Source: Flavobacterium psychroterrae
Lineage (GTDB): Bacteria; Bacteroidota; Bacteroidia; Flavobacteriales; Flavobacteriaceae
Direction of reading: 5' to 3'
Length of the DNA stretch: 64,000 bases
Assembly: GCF_018380615.1 (NCBI RefSeq)
Contig: NZ_JAGYVZ010000020.1
Location: 1 to 64,000 of the forward strand
In this document: positions 1-8,347 of the stretch, one piece after another
How positions within the stretch are numbered: the first letter of the stretch is position 1
How the letters are laid out: each line of letters opens with the position of its first letter
The notes under the pieces: model-generated
What the model was told of the DNA's origin: nothing
Database searches by the model: none
Seen by the model: the letters and a program-made list of their open reading frames with translations, nothing else
Position numbers and translations under genes: made by a program

Positions 1-49
1 AATATATAGACTATTATAATAATGATCGAATAAAACTTAATCTAAAAGG

Positions 50-78
50 AATGAGCCCGATACAATATCGAGCTCATT
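50..78. other. Hairpin at window start, possible end of an upstream gene
   Basis: The arms AATGAGCCCGATA and TATCGAGCTCATT pair with one mismatch across a 3-nt loop. No clear U-tract follows on the plus strand, so a terminator is only a guess. The rest of positions 1-290 is AT-rich and shows no gene. Confidence 0.4.
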
Positions 79-297
79 ATTATCAAATTTAATTATAAAT
101 TCGTCTAAACTTTTGGGTGCAGTCCAACTTGTCGGGTTTATTTTTTATGTTTTATCCTTACTTCAACTTTAAACAAATATTAAATTTCAATCAATCAATA
201 TTTTACATATAAAAATATAGTATTTTTAGTCTAGTTTTTATCCATTGATATCAGAAACTTGCATATTATTTCAATTAACAAAAAATTAACATGACAT

Positions 298-339
298 TTG
301 TATGTACAACTATTAAAAGATATACATTTGTATATACAA
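298..339. promoter_or_regulatory. Paired MarR operators and -7 promoter box
   Basis: Two 12-bp palindromes lie 30 bp apart: TTGTATGTACAA at 298-309 and TTGTATATACAA at 328-339. Both are preceded by ACATT, so they form a 16-bp direct repeat. The second overlaps the flavobacterial -7 box TACATTTG (323-330), placing the start of transcription about 20 nt before the MarR start codon. This arrangement fits autorepression by the adjacent MarR protein; the binding itself is inferred. Confidence 0.7.
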
Positions 340-356
340 ATTAGACACTTACGACT

Positions 357-818
357 ATGACAATTGAAGAGGTTATAAAAAGTACAGTTAAGATGGATAA
401 TGCGAAAAAAGTTATTCTGAATATCATGTACACGCAAAATGTAATTCAGGATCATTTCAACGAGTTGATAAAACCGTATGATTTATCCGGAGAACAATAT
501 AATGTGTTACGAATATTAAGAGGACAAAAAGGAAATCCTGCTAATATGTGTGTAATACAGGAACGGATGCTGGCAAAAACAAGTAATACAACCCGATTAG
601 TAGACAAATTATTACTAAAGGATTTTGTTACAAGAAATGTTTGTCCTGGTAATAGACGTAAAATTGAAGTATTGATCACCCAAAAGGGATTAAATATTTT
701 AAAAGAGTTAGACCCGAAGGTCGATGAGCACGAGCGCAGATTTGCCGGAAATATAAGTCAGCAAGAATTAGAATTATTAAATCAATTATTAGAAAAATAC
801 CGAACCCAACAAAATTAA
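357..818 (+). CDS. MarR family transcriptional regulator
   Basis: This 153-residue protein has the size and layout of MarR repressors: an N-terminal dimerisation helix, a winged helix-turn-helix at about residues 45-110 (including a segment resembling MLAKTSNTTRLVDKLLLK, then the basic wing around residues 90-105) and a C-terminal dimerisation helix. It lies 4 bp before a nitroreductase gene, and a YceI gene follows, so it probably controls a small redox/stress operon. Two palindromic operators immediately upstream suggest autoregulation. The ligand cannot be told from the sequence. Confidence 0.9.
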   Translation: MTIEEVIKSTVKMDNAKKVILNIMYTQNVIQDHFNELIKPYDLSGEQYNVLRILRGQKGNPANMCVIQERMLAKTSNTTRLVDKLLLKDFVTRNVCPGNRRKIEVLITQKGLNILKELDPKVDEHERRFAGNISQQELELLNQLLEKYRTQQN

Positions 819-822
819 TATT

Positions 823-1455
823 ATGAGCACATTATTAGAAAATCTAAACTGGAGATATGCTACCAAGAAATTTGATGCAACTAAAAAAATCTCTTCAGAA
901 GATTTAAATACTTTAAAAGAAGCTGTTAGATTAAGCGCTTCTTCATACGGTTTACAACCTTACAAAGTTGTTATTGTAGAAAATGCAGAAATCAGAGAGC
1001 AATTAAAAGCTGCTGCATACGGACAAACTCAAATTACGGATGCATCTCAATTGTTTATTTTTGCAAATGACTTAAATGTTGGAGCAGAATCTGTTGATGC
1101 TTATATCAAAAACATTAGCGAAACAAGAGGTGTTCCTGCTGATGCTCTTGCTGGATTCAGCGATATGATGAAGGGTACAATTGCTAATTTATCAAGCGAA
1201 AATAAAAACATCTGGACAGCAAAACAAACTTACATCGCTTTAGGAACTTTATTAAGTGCCGCATCCGAATTAAAAATCGATGCAACTCCAATGGAAGGAT
1301 TTAATGCCGCTGCTTTCAACGAAATCTTAGGTTTCGATAAACTAGGTTTAAACGCGTCAGTTATTGCTACTGTTGGTTACAGACATGGTGAAGATGATAC
1401 GCAACACTACAAAAAAGTTAGAAAATCTCACGAAGAATTATTTATCACTATATAA
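823..1455 (+). CDS. NAD(P)H-dependent nitroreductase family oxidoreductase
   Basis: A 210-residue protein of the FMN-dependent nitroreductase (NfsB-like) family. The N-terminus has the typical pattern in which an R-Y-A-T-K-K-F segment (residues 11-17) contacts FMN, and an S-S-Y-G-L-Q-P-Y stretch follows near residue 40. The C-terminal A-T-V-G-Y-R-H motif is also typical. These enzymes reduce nitro compounds or quinones with NAD(P)H in the cytoplasm. The gene begins 4 bp after the MarR stop and is certainly co-transcribed with it. The true substrate is unknown. Confidence 0.92.
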   Translation: MSTLLENLNWRYATKKFDATKKISSEDLNTLKEAVRLSASSYGLQPYKVVIVENAEIREQLKAAAYGQTQITDASQLFIFANDLNVGAESVDAYIKNISETRGVPADALAGFSDMMKGTIANLSSENKNIWTAKQTYIALGTLLSAASELKIDATPMEGFNAAAFNEILGFDKLGLNASVIATVGYRHGEDDTQHYKKVRKSHEELFITI

Positions 1456-1486
1456 TTATTATTAATCTAAAATCAATTTTTACAAC

Positions 1487-2056
1487 ATGAAAAATTTTAA
1501 AACAATTGCAATAGCATTATTCGTAGCAGTAGCTAGTATTTCAGTAAATGCTCAAACAAAAAAAATCGACGTAGCGTCAAGTACTATCAAATGGGTAGGT
1601 AAAAAAGTAACTGGAGAACACTCTGGAACTGTAAACTTTAAAGACGGATCTATTATTTTTAAAGGAAAAAAATTAACTGGAGGAAGCTTTGTAGTTGATA
1701 TGACTTCATTAACTTCTACAGATTTAACTGGAGAATACCAAGGAAAATTAAACGGTCACTTAAAAGCTGATGACTTTTTTGGAACTGATAAATTCCCAAC
1801 TGCAAAATTAGTTTTCAAAAAAATTGGTACTACTAAAACTGCTAATGTTTATGCTGTAACTGCTGATTTAACTATCAAAGGAATTACTAAACCTGTAACT
1901 TTTGATCTTACTGTTAACCCAAACAGTGCTACAACAGCTTTCAAAGTTGACAGAACTAAATATGATATCAAATACAACTCTGGTAACTTCTTTGAAAACT
2001 TAGGAGACAAAACTATCAATGACGATTTTGAATTAACTGTAGCTTTAAAATTCTAA
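1487..2056 (+). CDS. YceI family periplasmic lipid-binding protein
   Basis: A 189-residue secreted protein. A signal peptide of about 22 residues ends at V-N-A-Q. The mature part begins with the family signature I-D-V-A-S-S-T-I-K-W-V-G and has G-S-F-V-V-D-M, a D-F-F-G-T-D-K-F-P motif near residue 100 and a G-I-T-K-P-V-T-F strand. YceI proteins form a lipocalin-like barrel that binds isoprenoid lipids. The gene follows the nitroreductase by 31 bp and ends the MarR operon, closed by a terminator 30 bp later. The ligand is unknown. Confidence 0.93.
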   Translation: MKNFKTIAIALFVAVASISVNAQTKKIDVASSTIKWVGKKVTGEHSGTVNFKDGSIIFKGKKLTGGSFVVDMTSLTSTDLTGEYQGKLNGHLKADDFFGTDKFPTAKLVFKKIGTTKTANVYAVTADLTIKGITKPVTFDLTVNPNSATTAFKVDRTKYDIKYNSGNFFENLGDKTINDDFELTVALKF

Positions 2057-2086
2057 TATTTTAAAACATATTAATTCTTATAAGAT

Positions 2087-2118
2087 AAACCCCAATAGTT
2101 CAGTAACTATTGGGGTTT
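2087..2118 (+). terminator. Rho-independent terminator of the MarR-nitroreductase-yceI operon
   Basis: The 14-nt arms AAACCCCAATAGTT and AACTATTGGGGTTT are perfect complements around a CAGT loop and are followed by CTTTATAT. The mirror run of A before the stem would make it work on both strands. Confidence 0.85.
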
Positions 2119-2211
2119 CTTTATATAATATATTTCCAAAAAGATAACATACTTAATATTCACCTAACACTTTCGTAATATCATACAATGGTTTGATTAA
2201 CATTCGGCTTC

Positions 2212-2219
2212 TAATTTTG
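2212..2219 (+). promoter_or_regulatory. -7 promoter box
   Basis: TAATTTTG matches TAnnTTTG. It lies 42 bp before the ATG at 2262 and downstream of the possible upstream TTG start at 2193, which argues that translation begins at 2262. Confidence 0.5.
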
Positions 2220-2261
2220 GGATTATTTAAAAATCAAAAACTAGAAATCAAAATTATAGTT

Positions 2262-3539
2262 ATGAAAACAAAAATACACATTGCGATTATTGCTCTTATA
2301 AGTACTTTATTGCTACAAGCCCAACAGCCAAAAGGAATTATTGGCAACAATAACTGGATGAACAACTGGACCAATTTTAAGCCTGCAAATACTGAATACG
2401 GCGAAGCTACTAATATCATTGCAGGCAATATCGATAAAGACACTAAATTAACTAAACGCAATACATATCAATTAGTTGGAGTAGTTTATGTAACTAATAA
2501 TGCTGTTTTAACGATAGAACCCGGAACAGTTATTCGTGGCGACGACAAATCCTGCGGAACTCTTGTTATAACTAATGGTTCAAAAATTATGGCAGAAGGC
2601 TTAGAAACTGATCCAATCGTTTTTACTTCAAATAAAGAAATTTCAGAAAGAAAGCCTGGCGATTGGGGTGGAATTATCATTTTAGGAAAAGCTCCAATAA
2701 ATACCATTGGCGGTATTCATACATTACCATTTGACTTAGAACCATTGTTAAACCATTATGGAGGTCAGGATTCAGAAGATAATTCAGGTATTTTAAAATA
2801 TGTTCGAATTGAATATTCGGGAAGAAAATTAAGCGCTGCAAAGGAACTTAACGGACTTTCACTAGCCGGTGTTGGCAGAAAAACTATATTAAACAGCATT
2901 CAGATTAGTTTTTCAAACGATGATTCTTTTGAGTGTTACGGAGGGGATTTAAATATGACTAATCTTGTTTCGTACAGAACAACAGATGATGATTTTGATT
3001 TTACTCAAGGTGCTCAAATCAATATCAACAATAGTATTGCAATTCGTCATCCATTTTCGTCTGATGTTTCCGGTTCACGATGTTTTGAAGTAGATTCATA
3101 TGACAAAATTGGAAATACGGATATGAGCAAAAAACTAACTAAAATAAATGCAAACAATATCACTTTAGTAAATTTAGAAGAAAACAATCAGGGACTTGTG
3201 AGAGAATCTGTTTATGTACGAGAAAATACTTTATTTAATTTAACGAACAGTATTATTTCTGGCTTTACTCCTTTTGCATTATTAGAAGGAAATATTGGAA
3301 ATGGAGAAGTTAATTTAGCTAAAATTACATTCAAAAACTTAATCGTTAATAATTGTACTGGTGGCATTACGAGCGAAGCTGGAGGAGCTAATGCTATAAT
3401 CGAAAAGTTCTACAGCAATCCTAATTTTGAAATTAATTTTACAAAAATAAAAAACAGTGAATTGTTTACAATCCCTAATATCAAAGGAAATCCCGACTTT
3501 AGAATTAACCAAAACAATACAATTGCGATTGGGAATTAA
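2262..3539 (+). CDS. Secreted right-handed beta-helix-like protein of unknown function
   Basis: A 425-residue secreted protein. I chose the ATG at 2262 because it gives a clean signal peptide (M-K-T-K-I-H-I-A-I-I-A-L-I, cleavage near L-L-L-Q-A-Q). The body resembles the family of Bacteroidota surface proteins that start with V-V-Y-V-T-N-N-A-V-L-T-I-E-P-G-T-V-I-R-G-D, include G-D-W-G-G-I-I-I-L-G-K-A, and continue as a parallel beta-helix. No Por or CHU_C tail is visible at the C-terminus, so its export beyond the periplasm is uncertain. It has its own promoter box and lies upstream of the trp attenuator. No catalytic residues can be assigned. Confidence 0.8.
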   Translation: MKTKIHIAIIALISTLLLQAQQPKGIIGNNNWMNNWTNFKPANTEYGEATNIIAGNIDKDTKLTKRNTYQLVGVVYVTNNAVLTIEPGTVIRGDDKSCGTLVITNGSKIMAEGLETDPIVFTSNKEISERKPGDWGGIIILGKAPINTIGGIHTLPFDLEPLLNHYGGQDSEDNSGILKYVRIEYSGRKLSAAKELNGLSLAGVGRKTILNSIQISFSNDDSFECYGGDLNMTNLVSYRTTDDDFDFTQGAQININNSIAIRHPFSSDVSGSRCFEVDSYDKIGNTDMSKKLTKINANNITLVNLEENNQGLVRESVYVRENTLFNLTNSIISGFTPFALLEGNIGNGEVNLAKITFKNLIVNNCTGGITSEAGGANAIIEKFYSNPNFEINFTKIKNSELFTIPNIKGNPDFRINQNNTIAIGN

Positions 3540-3636
3540 GTTATTAAAAATATGAATTTTAGCAAAATGTAACAAATTTCTATATTTAGAAAAGTTTTTT
3601 TTTAATTTTTATGTATTCTAATCCAAATTACATTTA

Positions 3637-3644
3637 TATATTTG
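3637..3644 (+). promoter_or_regulatory. -7 box of the trp operon promoter
   Basis: TATATTTG matches TAnnTTTG. Transcription would start near 3650, 12 nt before the leader peptide. I see no good -33 TTG at the usual spacing. Confidence 0.6.
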
Positions 3645-3661
3645 TGACATCAAAATAAGAT

Positions 3662-3718
3662 ATGAAAACAATAATGAACAATACTTGGTGGTGGAAGAAT
3701 TTACGTCAAACGTCGTGA
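3662..3718 (+). CDS. trpL: trp operon leader peptide
   Basis: An 18-residue open frame, MKTIMNNTWWWKNLRQTS, contains three consecutive Trp codons (TGG at 3686-3694) and ends with TGA at 3716-3718. It is followed 38 nt later by a strong terminator and then by trpE. Three tandem Trp codons in so short a frame are the hallmark of ribosome-mediated attenuation: scarce Trp-tRNA would stall the ribosome here. The stop codon is itself part of the proposed antiterminator. The frame is too short for routine gene finding. Its identity rests on Trp codons, position and RNA structure together. Confidence 0.88.
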   Translation: MKTIMNNTWWWKNLRQTS

Positions 3719-3775
3719 ACTAAGCTTCCTATGGTATTTTCAAAACTATAAATATAAAAGGCTTGTCATCACGAC
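3712..3775 (+). promoter_or_regulatory. Predicted trp antiterminator
   Basis: GTCGTGA (3712-3718, including the leader stop codon) is the exact complement of TCACGAC (3769-3775) in the terminator hairpin. After a small internal loop, TAAGC (3721-3725) pairs with GCTTG (3761-3765). This fold uses up both arms of the terminator, so the two are exclusive. A ribosome stalled at the Trp codons would leave 3712-3718 free. One that reaches the stop codon would cover it and allow termination. A small competing hairpin, ACGT-CAA-ACGT, lies at 3703-3713. Confidence 0.75.
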
Positions 3776-3789
3776 AAGCCTTTTTTTTT
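3756..3789 (+). terminator. trp attenuator terminator
   Basis: GGCTTGTC (3760-3767) and GACAAGCC (3773-3780) form a perfect 8-bp stem, extended by the A-run before it and nine T residues after it. It lies between the leader peptide and trpE. Confidence 0.92.
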
Positions 3790-3832
3790 GGTAAAAACTC
3801 AAGTGAAAAATTAAAATTTAAAAACTAAAACT

Positions 3833-5233
3833 TTGAAACCTTTTATACTCAACACACATTACAAACAAATTCTGGCAGATACTATTACGCCGGTTAGTAT
3901 TTATTTTAAAATAAGAGATAAATTCCCCAATAGTTTATTACTTGAAAGTAGTGATTATCATGGAAATGATAACAGTTTCTCTTACATCTGCTGCAACCCT
4001 ATTGCAACGATTAAAATCGAGAACGAAATCATTTCAAAAACTTTTCCTGATGGAACGACGGAACAAATTTCAATTGAGGCTTCAACGAATATCCCACAAG
4101 TAATTCAGGAATTTTCAAGTCAGTTTAAATCAGAAAAAAACGATTTTAAATTCATTAATAATGGTTTATTCGGATACATTTCTTATGATGCTGTTCGTTA
4201 TTTCGAGAAAGTTTCAATTGCTAAAAAAGACAATGCAACTTCAATTCCTGATATATTTTATGCAGTTTATCAAAATATAATTGCAATTAATCACTTCAAA
4301 AATGAAGCTTATATTTTCTGCCATAGTCTAGATGGAAAAAATAATATTTCGGAAATCGAGCAATTATTACAATCCAGAAATATTGCCTCTTATAAATTTA
4401 CCAAAGAAGGCGAAGGCTTCTCTAACTTAACTGATGAAGAATTCAAACACAATGTGGCTTTAGCCAAAAAACATTGTTTCCGTGGCGACGTTTTTCAATT
4501 GGTATTATCGCGTCGTTTTACACAGGGCTTCAAAGGTGATGAATTTAATGTTTATCGCGCTTTACGCAGCATTAATCCTTCTCCGTATCTGTTCTTTTTT
4601 GATTATGGGGATTTTAAAATATTTGGGTCTTCGCCCGAAGCACAAATTATCGTAAAAAACAGAAAAGCAGAAATTCACCCCATTGCAGGAACGTTTAAAA
4701 GAACGGGAAATGACGAACGAGATGCGGTTTTAGCCAAACAACTTTCTGAAGATAAAAAAGAAAACAGCGAACACGTAATGCTTGTTGATTTGGCCAGAAA
4801 CGATTTAAGCCGAAATGGTCATGATGTAAATGTGGAGAAATACAGAGAAGTTCAGTTTTTCTCCCACGTGATTCACTTGGTTTCAAAAGTAACAGGACAT
4901 TTACATGAAAAAGCGACCACTATGCAAGTTGTTGCAGATACTTTTCCTGCAGGAACTTTAAGCGGCGCACCAAAACACAGAGCGATGCAATTGATTGAAG
5001 ATTACGAAAAAACAAACCGTAATTTTTACGGAGGCGCAATTGGTTTCATGGATTTTGAAGGAAACTTTAATCACGCGATTATGATTCGAACTTTCCTGAG
5101 TAAAAATCATCAGTTACATTGTCAGGCGGGTGCAGGAATTGTAGCAAGTTCAGATGAAGAAAGTGAAATGCAGGAAGTTTATAATAAACTAAGAGCTCTG
5201 AATACCGCGCTGGAAATGGCGGAGAAAATATAA
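3833..5233 (+). CDS. trpE: Anthranilate synthase component I
   Basis: A 466-residue enzyme that with TrpG converts chorismate and glutamine to anthranilate. The Trp feedback site motif L-L-E-S-S lies at about residues 35-39. The chorismate-binding core contains H-P-I-A-G-T-F-K-R, L-V-D-L-A-R-N-D-L and the D-T-F-P-A-G-T-L-S-G-A-P-K signature near residue 365. Translation appears to start at TTG, because no ATG precedes the conserved N-terminus. It is the first structural gene behind the attenuator. The retained L-L-E-S-S motif suggests allosteric inhibition by Trp in addition to attenuation. Confidence 0.97.
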   Translation: MKPFILNTHYKQILADTITPVSIYFKIRDKFPNSLLLESSDYHGNDNSFSYICCNPIATIKIENEIISKTFPDGTTEQISIEASTNIPQVIQEFSSQFKSEKNDFKFINNGLFGYISYDAVRYFEKVSIAKKDNATSIPDIFYAVYQNIIAINHFKNEAYIFCHSLDGKNNISEIEQLLQSRNIASYKFTKEGEGFSNLTDEEFKHNVALAKKHCFRGDVFQLVLSRRFTQGFKGDEFNVYRALRSINPSPYLFFFDYGDFKIFGSSPEAQIIVKNRKAEIHPIAGTFKRTGNDERDAVLAKQLSEDKKENSEHVMLVDLARNDLSRNGHDVNVEKYREVQFFSHVIHLVSKVTGHLHEKATTMQVVADTFPAGTLSGAPKHRAMQLIEDYEKTNRNFYGGAIGFMDFEGNFNHAIMIRTFLSKNHQLHCQAGAGIVASSDEESEMQEVYNKLRALNTALEMAEKI

Positions 5234-5254
5234 ATATAGTTTCACGTTTTCTTT

Positions 5255-5309
5255 GTTTCAGGTTTCAAGTTGGTTGGAACGTGAATTAAGAAAACTTGAA
5301 ACCTGAAAC
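5255..5309. repeat. Palindromic repeat with 7-bp word period
   Basis: GTTTCAGGTTTCAAGTT (5255-5271) and AACTTGAAACCTGAAAC (5293-5309) are perfect 17-nt complements around a 21-nt loop. Each arm is built of 7-bp words (GTTTCAG, GTTTCAA). It lies inside the trp operon between trpE and the lipoprotein gene. Confidence 0.85.
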
Positions 5310-5338
5310 TTGAAAAAAATTAACTAATCAAAAAACTT

Positions 5339-5782
5339 ATGAAAAATTATATTTCCTTCATTATTGTTATCCTATTTTTCGCTTCATGCGAAAAGAAAGG
5401 TTCTGAGATTCTTCCGTTGGTTGGAACCTGGCGTTTGATATCAGCAGAAACGACAGAAAAAGATTCAACATTCTCGACTTTCAATCCAAAAACAAAAATG
5501 ATTAAAATTATAAATGATACTCATTTTGCTTTTTTTAATCATGACTTGAATCATGGAAAAGACAGTTCGGCATTATTTTTCGGCGGAGCAGGGAAATATA
5601 CTTTAAAAGATAGTGTTTATACAGAGCATTTAGAGTTTTTCAATAACAGGCAATGGGAGAATAATAAGTTTGAATTTATAGTAAAAATTAAAAATGACAC
5701 TCTGATACAAAGAGGATTCGAAAAAATAGAAAAATTAGGCGTTGACCGAATTATTGTCGAAAAATATGTTCGAGAAAAATAG
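5339..5782 (+). CDS. Lipocalin-like lipoprotein of unknown function
   Basis: A 147-residue protein with a lipoprotein signal: a hydrophobic stretch followed by F-A-S-C with the lipidated Cys at residue 17. The mature part opens with L-V-G-T-W-R-L-I-S-A, the first strand typical of lipocalin-like proteins, and is rich in short strands. It is inserted between trpE and trpG and flanked on both sides by palindromic word repeats, so it may have arrived separately from the pathway genes. No role in Trp synthesis is evident. It is probably anchored in a membrane facing the periplasm. Confidence 0.75.
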   Translation: MKNYISFIIVILFFASCEKKGSEILPLVGTWRLISAETTEKDSTFSTFNPKTKMIKIINDTHFAFFNHDLNHGKDSSALFFGGAGKYTLKDSVYTEHLEFFNNRQWENNKFEFIVKIKNDTLIQRGFEKIEKLGVDRIIVEKYVREK

Positions 5783-5825
5783 AAAAAAATTAGTTGCCAG
5801 TTTCAGTTTATAGTCTCAGTTTAAA

Positions 5826-5862
5826 AACTTAGTAACTCAGAAACTTAGTAACTTAGAAACTC
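5826..5862. repeat. Tandem 8-bp words (AACTTAGN)
   Basis: Four and a half tandem 8-mers such as AACTTAGT, AACTCAGA and AACTTAGA stand immediately before trpG. Related inverted words (AGTTTCAGTTT, TCTCAGTTT) precede them at 5798-5825, so the region can fold into an imperfect hairpin. The same words recur at 46021-46055. Confidence 0.75.
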
Positions 5863-5869
5863 AAAAAAA

Positions 5870-6436
5870 ATGAAAAAAATATTAGTTATAGACAATTACG
5901 ATAGTTTTACTTATAATTTAGTGCACTATTTAGAAGATTTAAATTGCGAAGTTACCGTTTATAGAAATGATGAATTTGAAATTGACGAAATCGCAATTTT
6001 CGATAAAATATTACTTTCGCCAGGACCCGGAATTCCGGATGAAGCAGGTTTATTAAAAGCAGTAATCGAAAAATATGCTCCAACAAAAAGTATTTTAGGA
6101 GTTTGTTTGGGACAACAAGCGATTGGTGAAGTTTTTGGCGGAACGCTTTCTAACCTTGACAAGGTGTATCACGGTGTTGCTACAAATGTAAAAAAAGTAG
6201 TTTCAGATGAGATTTTGTTTGAAGGTTTAGGAAACGAATTCGAAGTTGGAAGATACCATTCATGGGTTGTAGACGCAAATTTGCCAGACGTTCTTGAAGC
6301 GACTTCAATTGATGAAAATGGCCAAATTATGTCATTAAGACACAAAACGTTTGATGTAAGAGGTGTTCAGTTTCATCCCGAAAGTGTTTTGACTCCAAAT
6401 GGGAAAAGGATATTGGAGAATTGGATTAAGAGTTAG
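5870..6436 (+). CDS. trpG: Anthranilate synthase component II (glutamine amidotransferase)
   Basis: A 188-residue class I glutamine amidotransferase that supplies ammonia to TrpE. The N-terminal I-D-N-Y-D-S-F-T-Y-N-L motif, the oxyanion strand L-L-S-P-G-P-G (residues 48-54), the nucleophile Cys79 in G-V-C-L-G-Q-Q, and His169/Glu171 in F-H-P-E-S complete the triad. The length is normal for a stand-alone subunit. It is separated from trpE by the lipoprotein gene and two repeats. It could also serve aminodeoxychorismate synthase, as in some bacteria with one shared subunit. Confidence 0.96.
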   Translation: MKKILVIDNYDSFTYNLVHYLEDLNCEVTVYRNDEFEIDEIAIFDKILLSPGPGIPDEAGLLKAVIEKYAPTKSILGVCLGQQAIGEVFGGTLSNLDKVYHGVATNVKKVVSDEILFEGLGNEFEVGRYHSWVVDANLPDVLEATSIDENGQIMSLRHKTFDVRGVQFHPESVLTPNGKRILENWIKS

Positions 6437-6487
6437 TATAACTTTTAACAAAAATATTACCTTAAAAATCAATGCATATATTATAAA

Positions 6488-6532
6488 TTTAACGTCAAGT
6501 ATTAATTAAAACATTTAATCCTTGACGTTAAA
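6488..6532. other. 12-bp inverted repeat before the beta-helix gene
   Basis: TTTAACGTCAAG (6488-6499) and CTTGACGTTAAA (6521-6532) are perfect complements with a 21-nt AT-rich loop, ending 19 bp before the ATG of the beta-helix gene. It has no U-tract and is not made of 8-bp words. It could be an operator or an RNA hairpin in the trp transcript. Confidence 0.6.
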
Positions 6533-6551
6533 TCTAAAAACAAATAAAACA

Positions 6552-8264
6552 ATGAAAAAAATTCTACTTATTTTACTGATTCTCTTATCAACTTATTCGT
6601 TTGCCGCTGATGTGAGCGGTAAAGTTTTTTTAGACAATACATCAAATTTTGAAAACTCTACAATTACTTTCACACCGGTTTCACCAAGTGCTGTACTAAC
6701 TCAAACAACATCTCAAATAGATGGAGGTTTTACGGCTATTGTTGCTAATGGGATTTATAATATAAAATATGAAAAGAATGGCTACCAAACTTACGAACTA
6801 TTAAATTATTTCATAAATGGTACTATTACATTAAATGATGTTACGTTATCGTCTAATAATTTAGTACTGGTAAATGGTAATGTTAGTGGAGCGTGGACCA
6901 AAGGAAATACTTATAAAGTAACAAGAGATATTATTGTCCCGTTTGGTCAAACATTAACTATCGAGAAAGGTGTTGAAATAAAATTTGATGGTTATTACTC
7001 ACTAACTGTTAATGGGACTATAGTTGCAAATGGCTCTAAAGACAATTATATTAAATTCACATCTGCTAAAGCTATTCCAACAAATCAAGATTGGAACCAG
7101 ATAACAATTAATAGTACAACAACATCAATAATGGACTATTGCATTATAGAATATGGTAAAATCTATGATATTAATAATAACAACGAATCCTTTATAAATA
7201 TAAATGGTAACTTTAACTTGTCTAATTCTATTATTAGGAATTCAAATAAGGAAGCGATAAGAAATCTTAGTTCTTCTAATGGGAATGTTAATATAATTAA
7301 CAATAAAATTTACAATTGCTCTTACGGAATTCTTTTTGGAGGGACTGGCAAAATAATAATTCGTAATAACGAAGTACATGATAATACATTATTCGGTATT
7401 TATATTGGGATGGATTCCAATTCTATAATTGTAGAAGGAAATACAGTTTATAATTGTAATTATATGGGAATATTAGTTCAATCTAATATAAGAGTGGAAC
7501 GAAATATTGTATTTAATAATAAGTTTTATGGAATATTTGCTCAATATAGCAAACCAACTATTGTTAACAATACAGTAATGTTTAACCAAAATGGTATCGG
7601 GCTATATGATAATGAGACATTCAGGATAACAAATCCAATTATCAATTCCAACATTATAACTAATAATTTGTATTATGGAATTCATTCTCAAGGAGTAAAC
7701 AAACCAGAATCCGTTTCCTATAATTTAATATATAATAATGGTTCGGGAGTTGGAAATGTTTTACCAGTTGGTGTTGGTCCGGTAATTACAGTAAATAAAA
7801 ATAACACTCCATCTGATGCTTACTATAACATATTTGTTGACCCAGAATTTGAATCTACTATTCAAACAGAAAGCACTTTTTGCACTTTAAGAAGTGATTC
7901 ACAAGCGGTTAATGCTGGGGATCCTTCAATAATTGTATCGAATGGAACAATCGCTGATATTGGCGCAAAAGAATTAGGAGGAAATTTATCTACAGGAGTA
8001 ATTACAAAACCTAAAGTGACAAGTTTAAAAGTTTTCCCTAATCCAACTACCGATTATTTATCTTTTGAAACTAATGAAAATTCGCCATTTGATTCAATCA
8101 AATTTTTCGATATCAATGGTAAAAATATAGATCAAATTAAATTAAACGAATCAACATCATCTTATCAATGGAAAACACCTGCTTATCTTAATAAAGGAGC
8201 TTACTTCTATGTTATTATGAATGGTAAATCAGTTATAGATTCTGGAAAATTTATTAAAATCTAA
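6552..8264 (+). CDS. Beta-helix protein with type IX secretion tail
   Basis: A 570-residue secreted protein. The ATG at 6552 gives a good signal peptide ending at Y-S-F-A-A. A short N-terminal domain resembling a carboxypeptidase-regulatory fold (residues 20-90) precedes a right-handed parallel beta-helix with many asparagine-rich turns (N-N-x-I-x-x-N), roughly residues 100-440. The last 80 residues are a Por-type T9SS sorting domain: L-K-V-F-P-N-P-T-T-D near residue 500, a strand with F-D-I-N-G-K, and the ending S-G-K-F-I-K-I. It would be displayed at or released from the cell surface. It lies between trpG and trpD but has no evident link to tryptophan. Confidence 0.88.
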   Translation: MKKILLILLILLSTYSFAADVSGKVFLDNTSNFENSTITFTPVSPSAVLTQTTSQIDGGFTAIVANGIYNIKYEKNGYQTYELLNYFINGTITLNDVTLSSNNLVLVNGNVSGAWTKGNTYKVTRDIIVPFGQTLTIEKGVEIKFDGYYSLTVNGTIVANGSKDNYIKFTSAKAIPTNQDWNQITINSTTTSIMDYCIIEYGKIYDINNNNESFININGNFNLSNSIIRNSNKEAIRNLSSSNGNVNIINNKIYNCSYGILFGGTGKIIIRNNEVHDNTLFGIYIGMDSNSIIVEGNTVYNCNYMGILVQSNIRVERNIVFNNKFYGIFAQYSKPTIVNNTVMFNQNGIGLYDNETFRITNPIINSNIITNNLYYGIHSQGVNKPESVSYNLIYNNGSGVGNVLPVGVGPVITVNKNNTPSDAYYNIFVDPEFESTIQTESTFCTLRSDSQAVNAGDPSIIVSNGTIADIGAKELGGNLSTGVITKPKVTSLKVFPNPTTDYLSFETNENSPFDSIKFFDINGKNIDQIKLNESTSSYQWKTPAYLNKGAYFYVIMNGKSVIDSGKFIKI

Positions 8265-8347
8265 TTTGTATAACTAAATCTGGTAATTAATATTTCTAAT
8301 CGAATTGAAGATGATTACAGACTGAAATTATTAATAGAATAAAAAAA

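Noticed and set aside
5826..5862. Tandem AACTTAGN words as a CRISPR array
   Set aside because: The units are 8 bp, directly adjacent, without spacers, and no cas gene is present.
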